From Vitrella brassicaformis (taxonomy: Eukaryota > Sar > Vitrellaceae): 64,000 nucleotides of DNA. The notes under the pieces were generated by a model. That model had not been told where the DNA came from. It ran no database searches and was given only the letters and a program-made list of their open reading frames with translations. Of this stretch, positions 11,375 through 20,720 are shown piece by piece. Each line of letters starts with the position of its first letter. Position 1 is the stretch's first letter. The translations under genes were made by a program, and so were the position numbers. The stretch covers positions 85,278 through 149,277 of the forward strand of contig CDMY01000238.1 in NCBI GenBank assembly GCA_001179505.1, given 5' to 3'.

Positions 11375-12948
11375 TTACAGGTCATGATGCGTGATAGGAA
11401 TCTCTGCTTTGGTCGCCATGTCCCACACTTTCCTCAGCCTGACCTGCTGCTGACTAAACACAATGTACTCGTCCCCGGTGACCATGGCCGTCACGTGTAT
11501 CGAGTCGTACTTTTCCTGCTGCAGGCTCTGGAGGGTGTGCTGGGCGATCTGGGCCTTGGTGATGGTCTTGACCCTCCCCAGGTACACTCTGGCCTCGATC
11601 ATGCAGCCGCGGTGGAGGGCCTTGTTGTTGGTGATTTGCTCGGACGCCGCACTGAAGAGACACACACGCGCGCACGTACATGCAGAGACAGCACATTCAC
11701 GCCATGATGTGTCATGTGCTTACAAGTAGATGCCGCCCCCAACGAGACCGCCAGTACCAGGCTTCATGTTGCGACCCGCCGCGATCGCCTGACCTGCCGC
11801 TATGGATGTCTGGTGGTACAGCGTGACGGCCTTGGGGCAGTCTTTGGCCCAGTGCTTGCTGTCCTTGTCGCCAGACAGACGGCAGTAGTGCTGCTTGTGC
11901 TTCGTCTTGCACCCCTTGACGAGACATTTCATGCAGTCCCTGGTCAGGTGGTCGTTGATCTTGCCGCATCGACGACACTTGTGTCTCGAGTGGTCCTTTC
12001 GGCAGCCCCGCACAGGGCAGCGAGGTGGGGATGGAGAGCGGCCGCGAGACGACGAGCCGCCGCCCTGCTGAGATGAGATCGTCAGGTTGCTGAGCAGCAT
12101 GGCAGCCAGCAGCCGCTGATCGACCGCCTGAGGGAACAGACAGGTGCATGCAGGTGAAGAGCCAGACAGTGGTGTTTGTGGTGGGCGCGTGTGCCCACCG
12201 GGGCTGCATTGGCGCCCTGTTCGTTGCTGCTGTTCTGCTGGCATGAGGCGCCTGCTGGTGGCGACTGCATCATCGATGCCAGCAGCTGCGCCGTCAAATG
12301 CTGCAAAGAGACACAGCATCGGAGTCACTTGCACCCGTACGTCAGGGCACTTCTGCACCTGCATCAGATCGGGCTGCATCGGGTTGTTGCCGGCACATGA
12401 CGTCGAAGAGGCCGACGTGCTGGCCTGCGACCGTGATCTCCGTCGGGACCGCCGGCCGGATGCGCTCGAACGAGCCTGACACAGACAGCATCAGCCATAG
12501 GAGACACGATTCAGCCTTCACATCCACCAGCCCCGTACAAGTCACCTCCGAGTCAGACTTTGAGCTGTCCGAGTCATTGCCGTCATCTCCTTCTCCGCCC
12601 GAGTCGCTGTCGCCGGCCTCCGGTGAGGGCTTCTTGAGCGTGGGGCATGCAGACGAGTAGTGATCAGAGTCCTGCAGCCAGGCAAACAGACGGAAACGCA
12701 TCGGTGTTTCGGTGCATCATTGGCATTCGTTCTTAGTTGAACAGGACCGTGTCGCCGCAGGTTTTGCAGTAGTGCTTGCCCGTCCTCTGGCAGTTGGGGT
12801 GAGTGCAGGAAGGGATCTTGCAGCCGCCGGACTTACTCGCCTGACAGACAGACAGACAGACAGACAGGGACGCATCAAGCACCGAAGTGAGATGTGTCCA
12901 GGATGAGCGAGCGGTCCGTCATCAAGCCAATCTTCCCACCTGCGACAT
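11375..12948 (-). CDS. Zinc-knuckle PARP-like ADP-ribosyltransferase
   Basis: Seven exons join in phase: 12948-12940, 12840-12748, 12671-12546, 12475-12359, 12300-12199, 12127-11724 and 11651-11375. The first exon is only nine bases (MSQ). Next comes a Cys/His knuckle (CKIPSCTHPNCQ, TGKHYCKTCGDT, DSDHYSSACP), an acidic Ser-rich linker, an SR-like basic patch (RRSRRRSRSQ), then two more knuckles (CPVRGCRKDHSRHKCRRCGK; CLVKGCKTKHKQHYC...CP). The C-terminal third reads as an ADP-ribosyltransferase fold: LYHQT (His), GGGIYFA formed exactly across the last splice (Tyr) and TGDEYIVF (Glu), i.e. the H-Y-E triad of PARPs, with GCMIEARVYLGR between. This triad is known to bind NAD+ and support ADP-ribose transfer. 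Knuckles of this type bind nucleic acid or protein. It faces the PARG gene, which carries the same knuckle. The target and poly- versus mono-transfer are unknown. Confidence 0.82.
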
Positions 12949-13208
12949 TTGACGATGCGCCGGTTGCCGCACCACCTCCCACACTCTTCAGGGCGTTCCC
13001 AGCTCCCTTTCTGTCGTGTGCGAGCTAGTCTCGTAATCCTGTTCCTTCGACCTGCGACGCCTATTCCTGGAGAGTAGCTATGCCTACCTCCCATTCCTTT
13101 CCCTTCCACGGTGACGTCGAGGCTCGTTTGTGCCCTTCTCTTGCCGTCCCTGACCATTCAGATCTCAGCCGATCTCTTGTTTCTCTCATCCGCTTCGCAC
13201 CTGCCTCC
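12949..13208. promoter_or_regulatory. Shared divergent promoter of the ART/PARG pair
   Basis: There are 260 bases between the two preferred start codons (only 131 if the PARG gene starts at the in-frame ATG at 13080). Both 5' ends must be controlled from here, which implies coordinated expression. I see no TATA box or clear palindrome; the segment is C/T-rich on the plus strand near 13085-13150. Regulation is inferred from arrangement. Confidence 0.5.
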
Positions 13209-16200
13209 ATGCCTATTTCCAGCCAAGCGAAGAAAGCGAACTCAAAAAAGAACGAGGACAACCGCTCCCACTTTGAGCGTGTGCAGCAGTTCTTCGGTCT
13301 TGGCAACGGAAGCAACCCCATGGGCTGCCGTGTGAAGGGCTGCACTTTCCAAAACTGCCAGAAGACGGGCAAGCACTACTGCAAGAGCTGTGGCGACACG
13401 GACTCGGACCATTTCGCCTCGGACTGCCCCCGCTTGCGCGGCGGACAGAACGCATCGAAACACTCGGTAGGCAGGCACAACAACAGACCAACTGTTTCTT
13501 GCGTGTGTGTGCAAAGCTGATCTGCTGTCTCTTGTGTTTCCGTTGCTGTGTGGCCTGCAGGGTGGCTCATCATCGTCAGGGCGGTCCCACGGCCACCACC
13601 CGCCCGACAGCCACGGCCACCACCGCGGCTACCAGGACAGAGATCTCAGCCGCTCGAGGCAGCCAAGTTATGAGCCCAAGCCCCTGTCCTGCCGTGTCAA
13701 GGGCTGCACTCACCCCAACTGCCAGAAGACCGGCAAGCACTTCTGCAAGAACTGTGGCGACACGGTACCTAATAAAATCTCATGAGGCTTCGCCTGGGCT
13801 GCATGACCCTTTCTTTTCTCGCCTGGCTGCTTGCGTGCAGGATGCTGACCACTACTCGAAAGATTGCCACAAGAAACCCGGCATGCCCATGCCGCAAGCG
13901 ATGCTTGACTGGGGACACACATCCAACACGCACTCGGTAAGTGAGCAGAACACACCATGCCAGTGCTGTGTGGGTGCAATTGGTGTGTGTGGTGCTCTTC
14001 TCTGCTCCGCTCTCTGCTGCAGGTGCATTCATCGCCTCCGCTGTCGTCATCGTCTTCCTCGTCTTCACCTTCGGCAGGCCTGTCGTCTCCCAGAGATGAG
14101 GGCTCGTCTCTCGTCGTCCATGCCATCCTCACCCACCATGCGGCGGAGCACGGACGCGCAAAGGACCCCGAGGACGTCACTCGTCTGCTGAGCGTGCTGC
14201 AGCAGCAAATGGGCGGCCAGGGGATCTCATCGACCACGTTCCGTGGCGTGGAGAAGCTGTGGACCTCCATCTTCATCGACGAGACGCTGCCCGTCCTGTG
14301 TGACGTCCTGTCCAAGAGCGACCTCAGCTTTCCTCTCCGCCCCCCATGCAGCAACCCACACAGCAAAATGGAGAGACGGATGATGGCTCGCGAGTGCTTC
14401 GCCCTCGTCGGTGCGGGCTTCCTCTGCCTGCACAAGCACGACGATCCAGGCAGCCTCAACTTTGACCGCCTGTTCGACAACAGCACACCCTCGGGCATGG
14501 CCAAGCTGCAGTGCTTCATCAACTACCTCGACACCATGGCGCGGGCCATCAAGGAGAACAAGAGCACCGAGACGGATCGTGTGGTCATCTTCCAAGCCCT
14601 GCATAGCCCAGCGGCGGGGCTTCAGGAGTGGTCGGAGTCGACTGCCACTCTGGTGGACGTGCGATTCGTGGAAGGCACCCAAGCATCCATCTTCGACTCG
14701 GAGGGCATTAGGGGCGACTTCGCCAACGAGGACATCGGTGGCGGAACGCTGGGAAACGGTACGCAGACCACCTCAGGGGACCCACATACCTCCTTGAATG
14801 TGTGTCTGTGTCTTGCCGCGTCTGTGTGAGTATTTCAGGTGCGGTGCAGGAGGAGATTCTGTTCTCGATCGAGCCCGAGTGCCTCGTCGCCCGCCACCTC
14901 TTCCCCAGGCCCATGGGATCGACTGAGGCCTTCATGATCATCGGCTCGAGGACATTCAGCAAAACATCCGGCTACGGCCGCGAGACCCTCAGCTTCGCCG
15001 GGTCTCTTCTCGACACCGCCACCATGATTCAGACACAAGCGGGTTCGTACCTGGACAAGTACATCGTGGCCTTCGATGCGGTCAACTTCGGCAAGCACGG
15101 GGGCGGTCAGCAGTACGACAAGACATGTGTGCTGCGGGATCTCAACAAGGCGTACACGGCCTTCCACTGCAACAGCCTGACGGTCGTCGGTGGCATGCCA
15201 TTCGCGACGGGGCAGTGAACCACACGGACGGAATGACAGTCACTGCCATCCTCTCTGGCCTCTTCATCTCTGTGTGTATGCGTGTATGTGCCCGTGCAGG
15301 CAATTGGGGCTGCGGTGTGTTTGGCCGCGATCCCCAGTGGAAGTTCCTCATCCAGTGGTGTGCTGCGACTCTCGCTGGGCGAAAGCTTGACTACTACCCA
15401 AGAGACGAGAAGAGCCTGATGGGCGCCAAGGACTTCATGCACAGCCTGAAGGACGCTGGGTGCGACACTGTGGGGGGATTGGTGCAGCTGATGTGCGATG
15501 GGCGCGTACGGAGGGCGATCGGGCCTCACATGTCGGCATTCGACGCCATCATGGCGGCGCTCATCGAGCAAAACACTCCGCCCTCGCCATCGAAGGTCAG
15601 CCGCCTTTGCGCGCCTTCCTGCATCAACCAGACTGAGTGCTTGTGTGTGTGTGTGTGTGTGTGTGCTTGCAGTCCCACCTGACCTATCTTCCATTGTCAA
15701 ACGGGCACCAGACCTATCGGCAGGCGTTGACCAACGGGCTGGCAGCACCACCACCGCCACACCCGGGAGATGGTGGATACGGCATGGTGAGCCAACTTGC
15801 CGTCGGAGGTGCAGCTGGCAATGTGCTCGTGTCTGCCTGTCTGTGTGTCTGTTTGTCAGGTACCATCTGCGGCCCTTCCTGAGCTGTCGGCCCCCACCGC
15901 AGGGGGACACTACACCAATGGGGAGAATCCAAGAGAGGTCGGTCGAGACACGACGCTCACACACATGTCACTGCTGTCTACTTATCTGTAGGCTGTTTAC
16001 GAAGGGACAGCAGCGAAGAAGGAGCGGCCTCCAATGCTTCCGCCGCAGACAAACACGACGGCCAGCCATGCGACCGAGTACGCCAAAACAAGTAGAGAGG
16101 GGAGACGCAATGGTCGTGTAAGTGTTTGCTTCTGGTGCGCTGTGCTCAGATTCAATCACGTTTTTGAGTTCACGTTCCCATGCACTCGCCCCAAGCCTTC

Positions 16201-16426
16201 AGTGGTGCTGCTGGCGGGCTCGTGGGACGGCTGGAAGTTTGCTTCAATGCGGTGGTCAGCAATAAACAACAGATTCTACCGCCCCATGCATCCCCCCCCC
16301 GGCAATTACGAGTACAAGTTCTTCGTCGACGAGGAGTGGCAGTGCTGCAATGACCAGAAGATGGAGAACGGCCCGTATGGGCCGAACAATGTGGTCACCA
16401 TCCGGCCTGACGGACACGCGGTGTGA
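13209..16426 (+). CDS. Poly(ADP-ribose) glycohydrolase with zinc knuckles and CBM48-like C-terminus
   Basis: Exons: 13209-13466, 13561-13764, 13841-13936, 14023-14758, 14839-about 15214, 15300-15595, 15673-15786, 15860-15937, 15992-16426. The N-terminus carries two Cys/His knuckles (CRVKGCTFQNC...CGDTDSDHFASDCP and CRVKGCTHPNC...CGDT, then DADHYSKDC). The catalytic domain has the PARG signature GGGTLGNGAVQEEILF with the paired catalytic Glu residues, then LVARHLF, GSRTFSKTSGYGRE, an LRDLNKAYTAF helix and NWGCGVFGRD. PARG cleaves the ribose-ribose bonds of poly(ADP-ribose). A linker leads to a terminal beta-sandwich (VVLLAGSWDGWKF, PGNYEYKFFVDEEWQC, GPNNVVTI) like the AMPK-beta glycogen-binding domain. 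ATG 13080 is an alternative in-frame start. The splice near 15214 is irregular. Confidence 0.92.
16162..16420 (+). other. AMPK-beta/CBM48-like carbohydrate-binding domain inside the PARG gene
   Basis: Residues FNHVFEFTFP to NNVVTIRPDG form one E-set domain. VVLLAGSWDGW matches the first strands and the first sugar-stacking Trp, GNYEYKFFVDEEW matches the YKF-VDG-W block with the second Trp, and GPNNVV matches the terminal N-N-V. In AMPK-beta and starch enzymes these positions contact alpha-glucan. Here the domain follows a PARG domain, a combination I do not know from characterised proteins. It may bind storage glucan, or its fold may have been reused for another polymer; the sequence cannot decide. 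Confidence 0.78.
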
Positions 16427-17346
16427 GAGACATGGCTGGCAATGTGAGGCCGGGAGGGGGGAGGGGCGGGGAGGGTGAATGTGTAAGGCTGCGTCGGAAC
16501 TTCAAGTAAGGCGATCAGGTCCCTGATTGCGTAGTCGTAGTCTCGCTCTCTTTTCATCTACGGTGGTTTTTGATGACTGAATGAAGTACGTGTGGGTGTT
16601 GCGTGAGAGAGAGTGCTTAAGGTCGTTTCGGCATTCGCCAAAAGGCAGTCAGGCATCGGAGCGGCGCATACTACGAGTGAGTTTGATCAAGGGAGGGATG
16701 CGGGCTGTCTTAGCGATTTCAAGCTAAGGTAGAGACAGGTTGTGGGGGTTTTTGATGAATGAATGAATGAATGAAGTCCGCGTGGTTGGTGCGTGAGAGG
16801 CAGTGTGATACTGCCAGAGGCAGCCAGGCATTCCGTTGCTTACATGCGTAGCAGTGAGTTTGATCAAGGGCTGCCCGACACAGATCGGCGTTGGGTCAAA
16901 TCGCGTGTGAGTGCCGCGTGTGTGTGCGTGACGGCTGCATTCGGATGCGAAAGACTCATGCTTCTTCCATCTTTGCATCGGTTGAAGTGCGCTGATTGCA
17001 TGCATCCCTTGGTCTGTCCCTCTGTCCATCCATCAATTTGTACGGACAGACAGCCATGACCAGACAGACAGACAGTCAGACAAACACACAGCCACGACTA
17101 TTCACATCCCACAGGAACGGAAACGAAACAAGCCGCATCATCACTACACAACGACGTTGCAGCCAAGCTACAATGTACACACGCCTCGTGATTGTTGGTC
17201 ATGCACATAAGCTCACACCACTCCACGCCACGCCAGCCCCGTCCCCACCATATCAGTCAGCCGGTCTCTCCGGTCTCTCCAGATCGCGGCAGGCTCGTGG
17301 ACAGCCTGGTAACATACATGCTGGCATCAGCGGCAGGTAGATATGC
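16427..17346. other. Convergent intergenic stretch with duplicated segment
   Basis: These 920 bases lie between two 3' ends. They hold a degenerate direct repeat (annotated separately), a (GAAT)n run at about 16755-16772, and CAGACAGACAGT repeats near 17060-17080. No exon is recognised. Confidence 0.45.
16564..16870 (+). repeat. Degenerate direct repeat, two copies of about 125 bp
   Basis: Copy 1 (16564-16693) and copy 2 (16746-16870) share GGTTTTTGATGA-TGAATGAAGT at the start, a TGCGTGAGAG block, a GCCA-AGGCAG-CAGGCAT block, and AGTGAGTTTGATCAAGGG at the end, in the same order and spacing. The copies differ by small gaps and substitutions. No terminal inverted repeats or coding capacity are seen. 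Confidence 0.65.
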
Positions 17347-17463
17347 TCACACCACTTTGCGCCCCCACTCATACCTGAGAATCTTGATACAAGTGTAGAA
17401 GACATCTCTGTTGTACTCGCTGTCGAAAAAGAGGAACACCTCCCTCTGCAATACATCCACACA

Positions 17464-17497
<34 letters not shown>

Positions 17498-18587
17498 TGT
17501 GAGCACCTGAAGCGCGCGCGCGTGTGTGTGTGATCATTGCGATTTTTCACCTGATTGTCGCCTTCGCCTAGCTGCAACCCCACACATCGACTGGTGGTCG
17601 TCTCGGCCGAGAGAGAAGGCAACTGATGAAACGCACGGGTGCAGGCAGCAAAGTTAACTGTACGCCAATACGCATCATGTATTTGTGGGTACTCACAGAC
17701 CTTCTCTGCGACTTGCTGGTTCTTCCACACCGACACCACCTGCCAATCGCCACACATGCAGACAGACAGACAGACAGACAGACAGACAGCAGTGCATGGG
17801 TATGATGCCTCGATGCAGCCGCGCGCTCACGTCCGTCACGGCGCAGCTGTCGGTCTTCTTGCCATCCTCTCCACGCAGCTGGAAGCTCTGATCACCGGAC
17901 ACAACAACGGATGTATCATGCCTGTGCCACGTTAAGTGGATTCCTCATAGCTCTCACCTTGAGGTATCCATCCATGAGGAACACATTGTCCGCCGTGCTC
18001 CCATCAGTCGGGTCGATGACGGAGACGTCGATGCCCTTCACAGCGTCCTGCAGCACATGCGCAACACGTCTCACACCAGCCGATAGACACGCAGTATGTG
18101 TGCTCGCGTCCTCCCTCACCTTGGCGAACTGTTTGACGAGGGTCTGCAGCCGCGCCTTCTCTTGCGCCTTCATGACCACACACACACACACCAATCATAC
18201 AAGATTCATTCTTATCCGCGCCGTTCCCCAGTGCCCGTACCTTTTCTGCGGGTGTCATTGAAGCGGCCGTGCGAGAGCCGCCGCCGGCATCCTGAACACG
18301 GCCCGGGGATAACGAACCGCTCTTCTTGAGCCGTTTTATCTCCTGAGCCTGCCGCCAGGCGAAGGCGAGAGCCAGGACCAGCGCCACAGTAAGTCCCAAG
18401 GCAACCTGCAAAAAAGGTGGACTCACTGCATCGATGCGCCTGCTCTGTTCGGTCTGTGCTGCCTTGGGTTGCGCACCTGTGTAGTGATGTCTGTCGAGGA
18501 CCCTTCAGCTCGTCGCGATGAGTCACAGTTGACGCCGGTACTACTGGAACACAGCAACAACACGAGGACCATTGCGATTGCCTCCAT
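17347..18587 (-). CDS. Uncharacterised single-pass membrane protein
   Basis: ATG at 18587 gives a hydrophobic leader (MEAIAMVLVLLLCSSSTG) that looks like a signal peptide. After an intron, ALGLTVALVLALAFAW is a clear membrane segment, followed by a basic coiled-coil-like helix (QAQEIKRLKKSG). Further exons give AQEKARLQTLVKQFAKV, DAVKGIDVSVIDPTDGS, NVFLMDGYLK, SFQLRGEDGKKTDSCAVTDV, VVSVWKNQQVAEKV, LPSLSAETTTSRCVGLQLGE and a last exon EVFLFFDSEYNRDVFYTCIK ending RYEWGRKVV at 17347. The C-terminal part alternates hydrophobic strands and ends with an amphipathic helix, which weakly recalls a PH-like fold. Eight or so exons join with plausible borders. Function unknown. An upstream in-frame ATG at 18647 is possible. 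Confidence 0.65.
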
Positions 18588-18804
18588 TGCGGTTGCACAG
18601 GATAAGAGAGGCAGAAGCTCTTCCCTCTCTCCCCCTTGAGCTCGCATAAGCGCGCGGGCAGACCGAAGAAGAGGAAGAAGCAGAGAAAGGAGAAACCGCT
18701 CTCTCTTGAGCAGAGAAAGGAGAAGAGGTCAGTGGAACAGCAGAGATATGAAAGAAACACCTGCTCATTGCCGTCATGACGTCGTGTGTGTGTGCTTCAG
18801 GGTC
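18588..18804. promoter_or_regulatory. Divergent intergenic promoter
   Basis: There are 217 bases between divergent start codons. The stretch contains two copies of GAGCAGAGAAAGGAGAA (around 18679-18692 and 18709-18725), a purine-rich direct repeat. An AG just before 18801 may be a 5'-UTR splice acceptor. The promoter role is inferred from position. Confidence 0.4.
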
Positions 18805-19795
18805 ATGAGTTCGTCTTCATCCGCGAATGCGCCAGTCGGCGGCCTCACAGCGGCCCAGTCATCGGCAGTCCAAGATCTGCTCCGCCCCGAGAACGCCGAG
18901 GTGGCCAAAAGCGTGCTGATCAGGCTGCTGACAGACCCGACCACGAAGGAGCAAGCCAAGAATGTCGTTGATGAGGGTCTGAAAGACGTCTGGCGGACCT
19001 CAGACGAAGCCACGGGTGAGAGGGAGGTGCATTCGTCTCGCGTACACAAGTGCATGCGTCCACACGCCACCTACTTGTGTCACACGGACACCCGATTGCA
19101 CGTGTGTGTGTGTGTGTGTGTGTATGCAATCAATGCAGCCCTGTTACCAAAGAAGGAGGGCACGTGGAGCCTGGACATCATCGACCAGAAAGACCCCAGG
19201 AAGGCCAGGGTGCCTGGCTGCGGCGAGCCGGGCACAGAGCACAAGGGCACCGTCAACTTCGTGACCGGCAAGGTCAGCGTGCCGATCTACGGCGACGACT
19301 TCAACAACCAGCACATCTACTCCATGCGCCTGCAAAAGGACCGAAACGGCAAGTACGTATGCAGGCACGTCAAAGAAGCATGTGCCCTGGTGAGGTGTAT
19401 ACTTCTTCATCTGTTTCATTCAGGTACCTACTCTTCGAGGCTCAAGAAGTCCAGCGCTGGGGGTGGCGGGACGTCACCTTTGATATGACGGCCAAGGTGA
19501 GGCAGACAGCCATCGACGACGCGTACATGGGCATGAGAAGACCTGACATGAATTCATTTGTGTCTGGTGTGTGTAGGTGCGTGTCCAGGTGAACGGCATG
19601 GGAGAGGAGCGTTTGGTCGGCGACGCCGAGTACACCTGGACACAGCGTCGCAAGCCCTACCACGAGCGCAGAGAGAAAGACGGAGATCCTGACTGGGAGA
19701 TCGACAGTGATAGGGACGGGTCCAAGGACCTGTGGGAGTTCACCATCGTCGGGGGCACCTTCCAGCCTCAGGATGGCACCGATGGCACCGCGTAG
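18805..19795 (+). CDS. Uncharacterised beta-rich protein
   Basis: Four exons join in phase: 18805-about 19013, about 19138-19353, about 19423-19496, about 19576-19795. The N-terminus is low complexity (MSSSSSANAPVGG) followed by a helical stretch (SSAVQDLLRPENAEVAKSVL). The rest is strand-rich with many aromatic and acidic residues (KVSVPIYGDDFNNQHIYSMR, YLLFEAQEVQRWGWRDVTFD, VRVQVNGMGEERLVGDAEYT) and ends in an acidic turn-rich tail (DWEIDSDRDGSKDLWEF). No catalytic motif or membrane segment is seen. The first intron carries a (GT)n run. I do not recognise the family. Confidence 0.65.
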
Positions 19796-20647
19796 TCGCC
19801 ATCCATTGGCGGGCACACCCACGTGGGTCCCATGTAGAAGGACAGTGCTTAGTTTGGCGACACGTTTTCTCTTACCATCTGTGTCTATAGAGAGATGGGT
19901 CTGGGCATTTATGTAGGGATGTCTACGACCGGCAGGCGTCACGATTCATGTGCACACCTGAGTGCGGTGTAGACAGACAGGGGCTTCTGTGCGTCGACGA
20001 GAGACGGACGGAAGAGACAGAGAAGTGCTATTCGTGCCTGAGTGGGCTACTTGGCGTCACGGTGTTCCCTACCCTCATGTACGTATGATGCAATCATGTG
20101 GCTCTGTGACTGGGGGGTCTGCTTGATCATCGTGGTGGTTGTGCTCGTGGTGGTTGTGCTGAGCAGCTGAATTCGCTGGCTGCGTGCTTGGTAGAGAATG
20201 TCTCAACGGCGTGACGCGGAAAGCTTCGGATTTCATCCACACGCCTTCTTCATATGCATGCATCCATGCGCACACGAACGCAGTCAGTTGAAAGCACGAG
20301 TGGGTGAACGAGTGTTGAAATCCGCCACGCCAGATAGTAGCTACGTTGGTAGTCTCTCTCTCGGACAGGCAGGCAGGCAGCCACAAAGAAACAAACGGAT
20401 GGATGGATGAGGATGTCCGCAGGGGAGAGAGGCTGGCTGCTCGCTGGCTCACTGGCATGCACACTTAAACATCACACACACACGTGGACTGCTCGCCCTC
20501 CCCTCCACGATCCGTCTCACAAAGCTTAGCCACACTGGTCTACTGGCGGCTCCCTCCCTCTCCCCGTCCCTCGCTCAGTGTGGCCAGCCTTGCTTGAGCA
20601 AAGACGGCCAATCGGATGCAAAAACGACGAGCAAGAGAATCAAAGGC

Positions 20648-20678
<31 letters not shown>

Positions 20679-20720
20679 ACGAAGAGTGCGCCGTGCTCTC
20701 GATCGGTCTACGCATCTTGT
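19796..20720. other. Convergent intergenic stretch
   Basis: These 925 bases lie between the unknown gene and the HECT ligase stop. They hold a short GTGGTTGTGCT duplication at about 20135-20160 and (GGCA)n runs near 20366-20380 and 20650-20678. No exon or RNA gene is seen. Confidence 0.4.

Noticed and set aside
11050-11394. Frames between the LAMTOR2-like and ADP-ribosyltransferase genes
   Set aside because: Short, unsupported by splice signals and located between two convergent stops.
12840-12870. (CAGA)n as a CRISPR-like or satellite array
   Set aside because: It is a short microsatellite in an intron of the ADP-ribosyltransferase gene; no spacers are present anywhere in the window.
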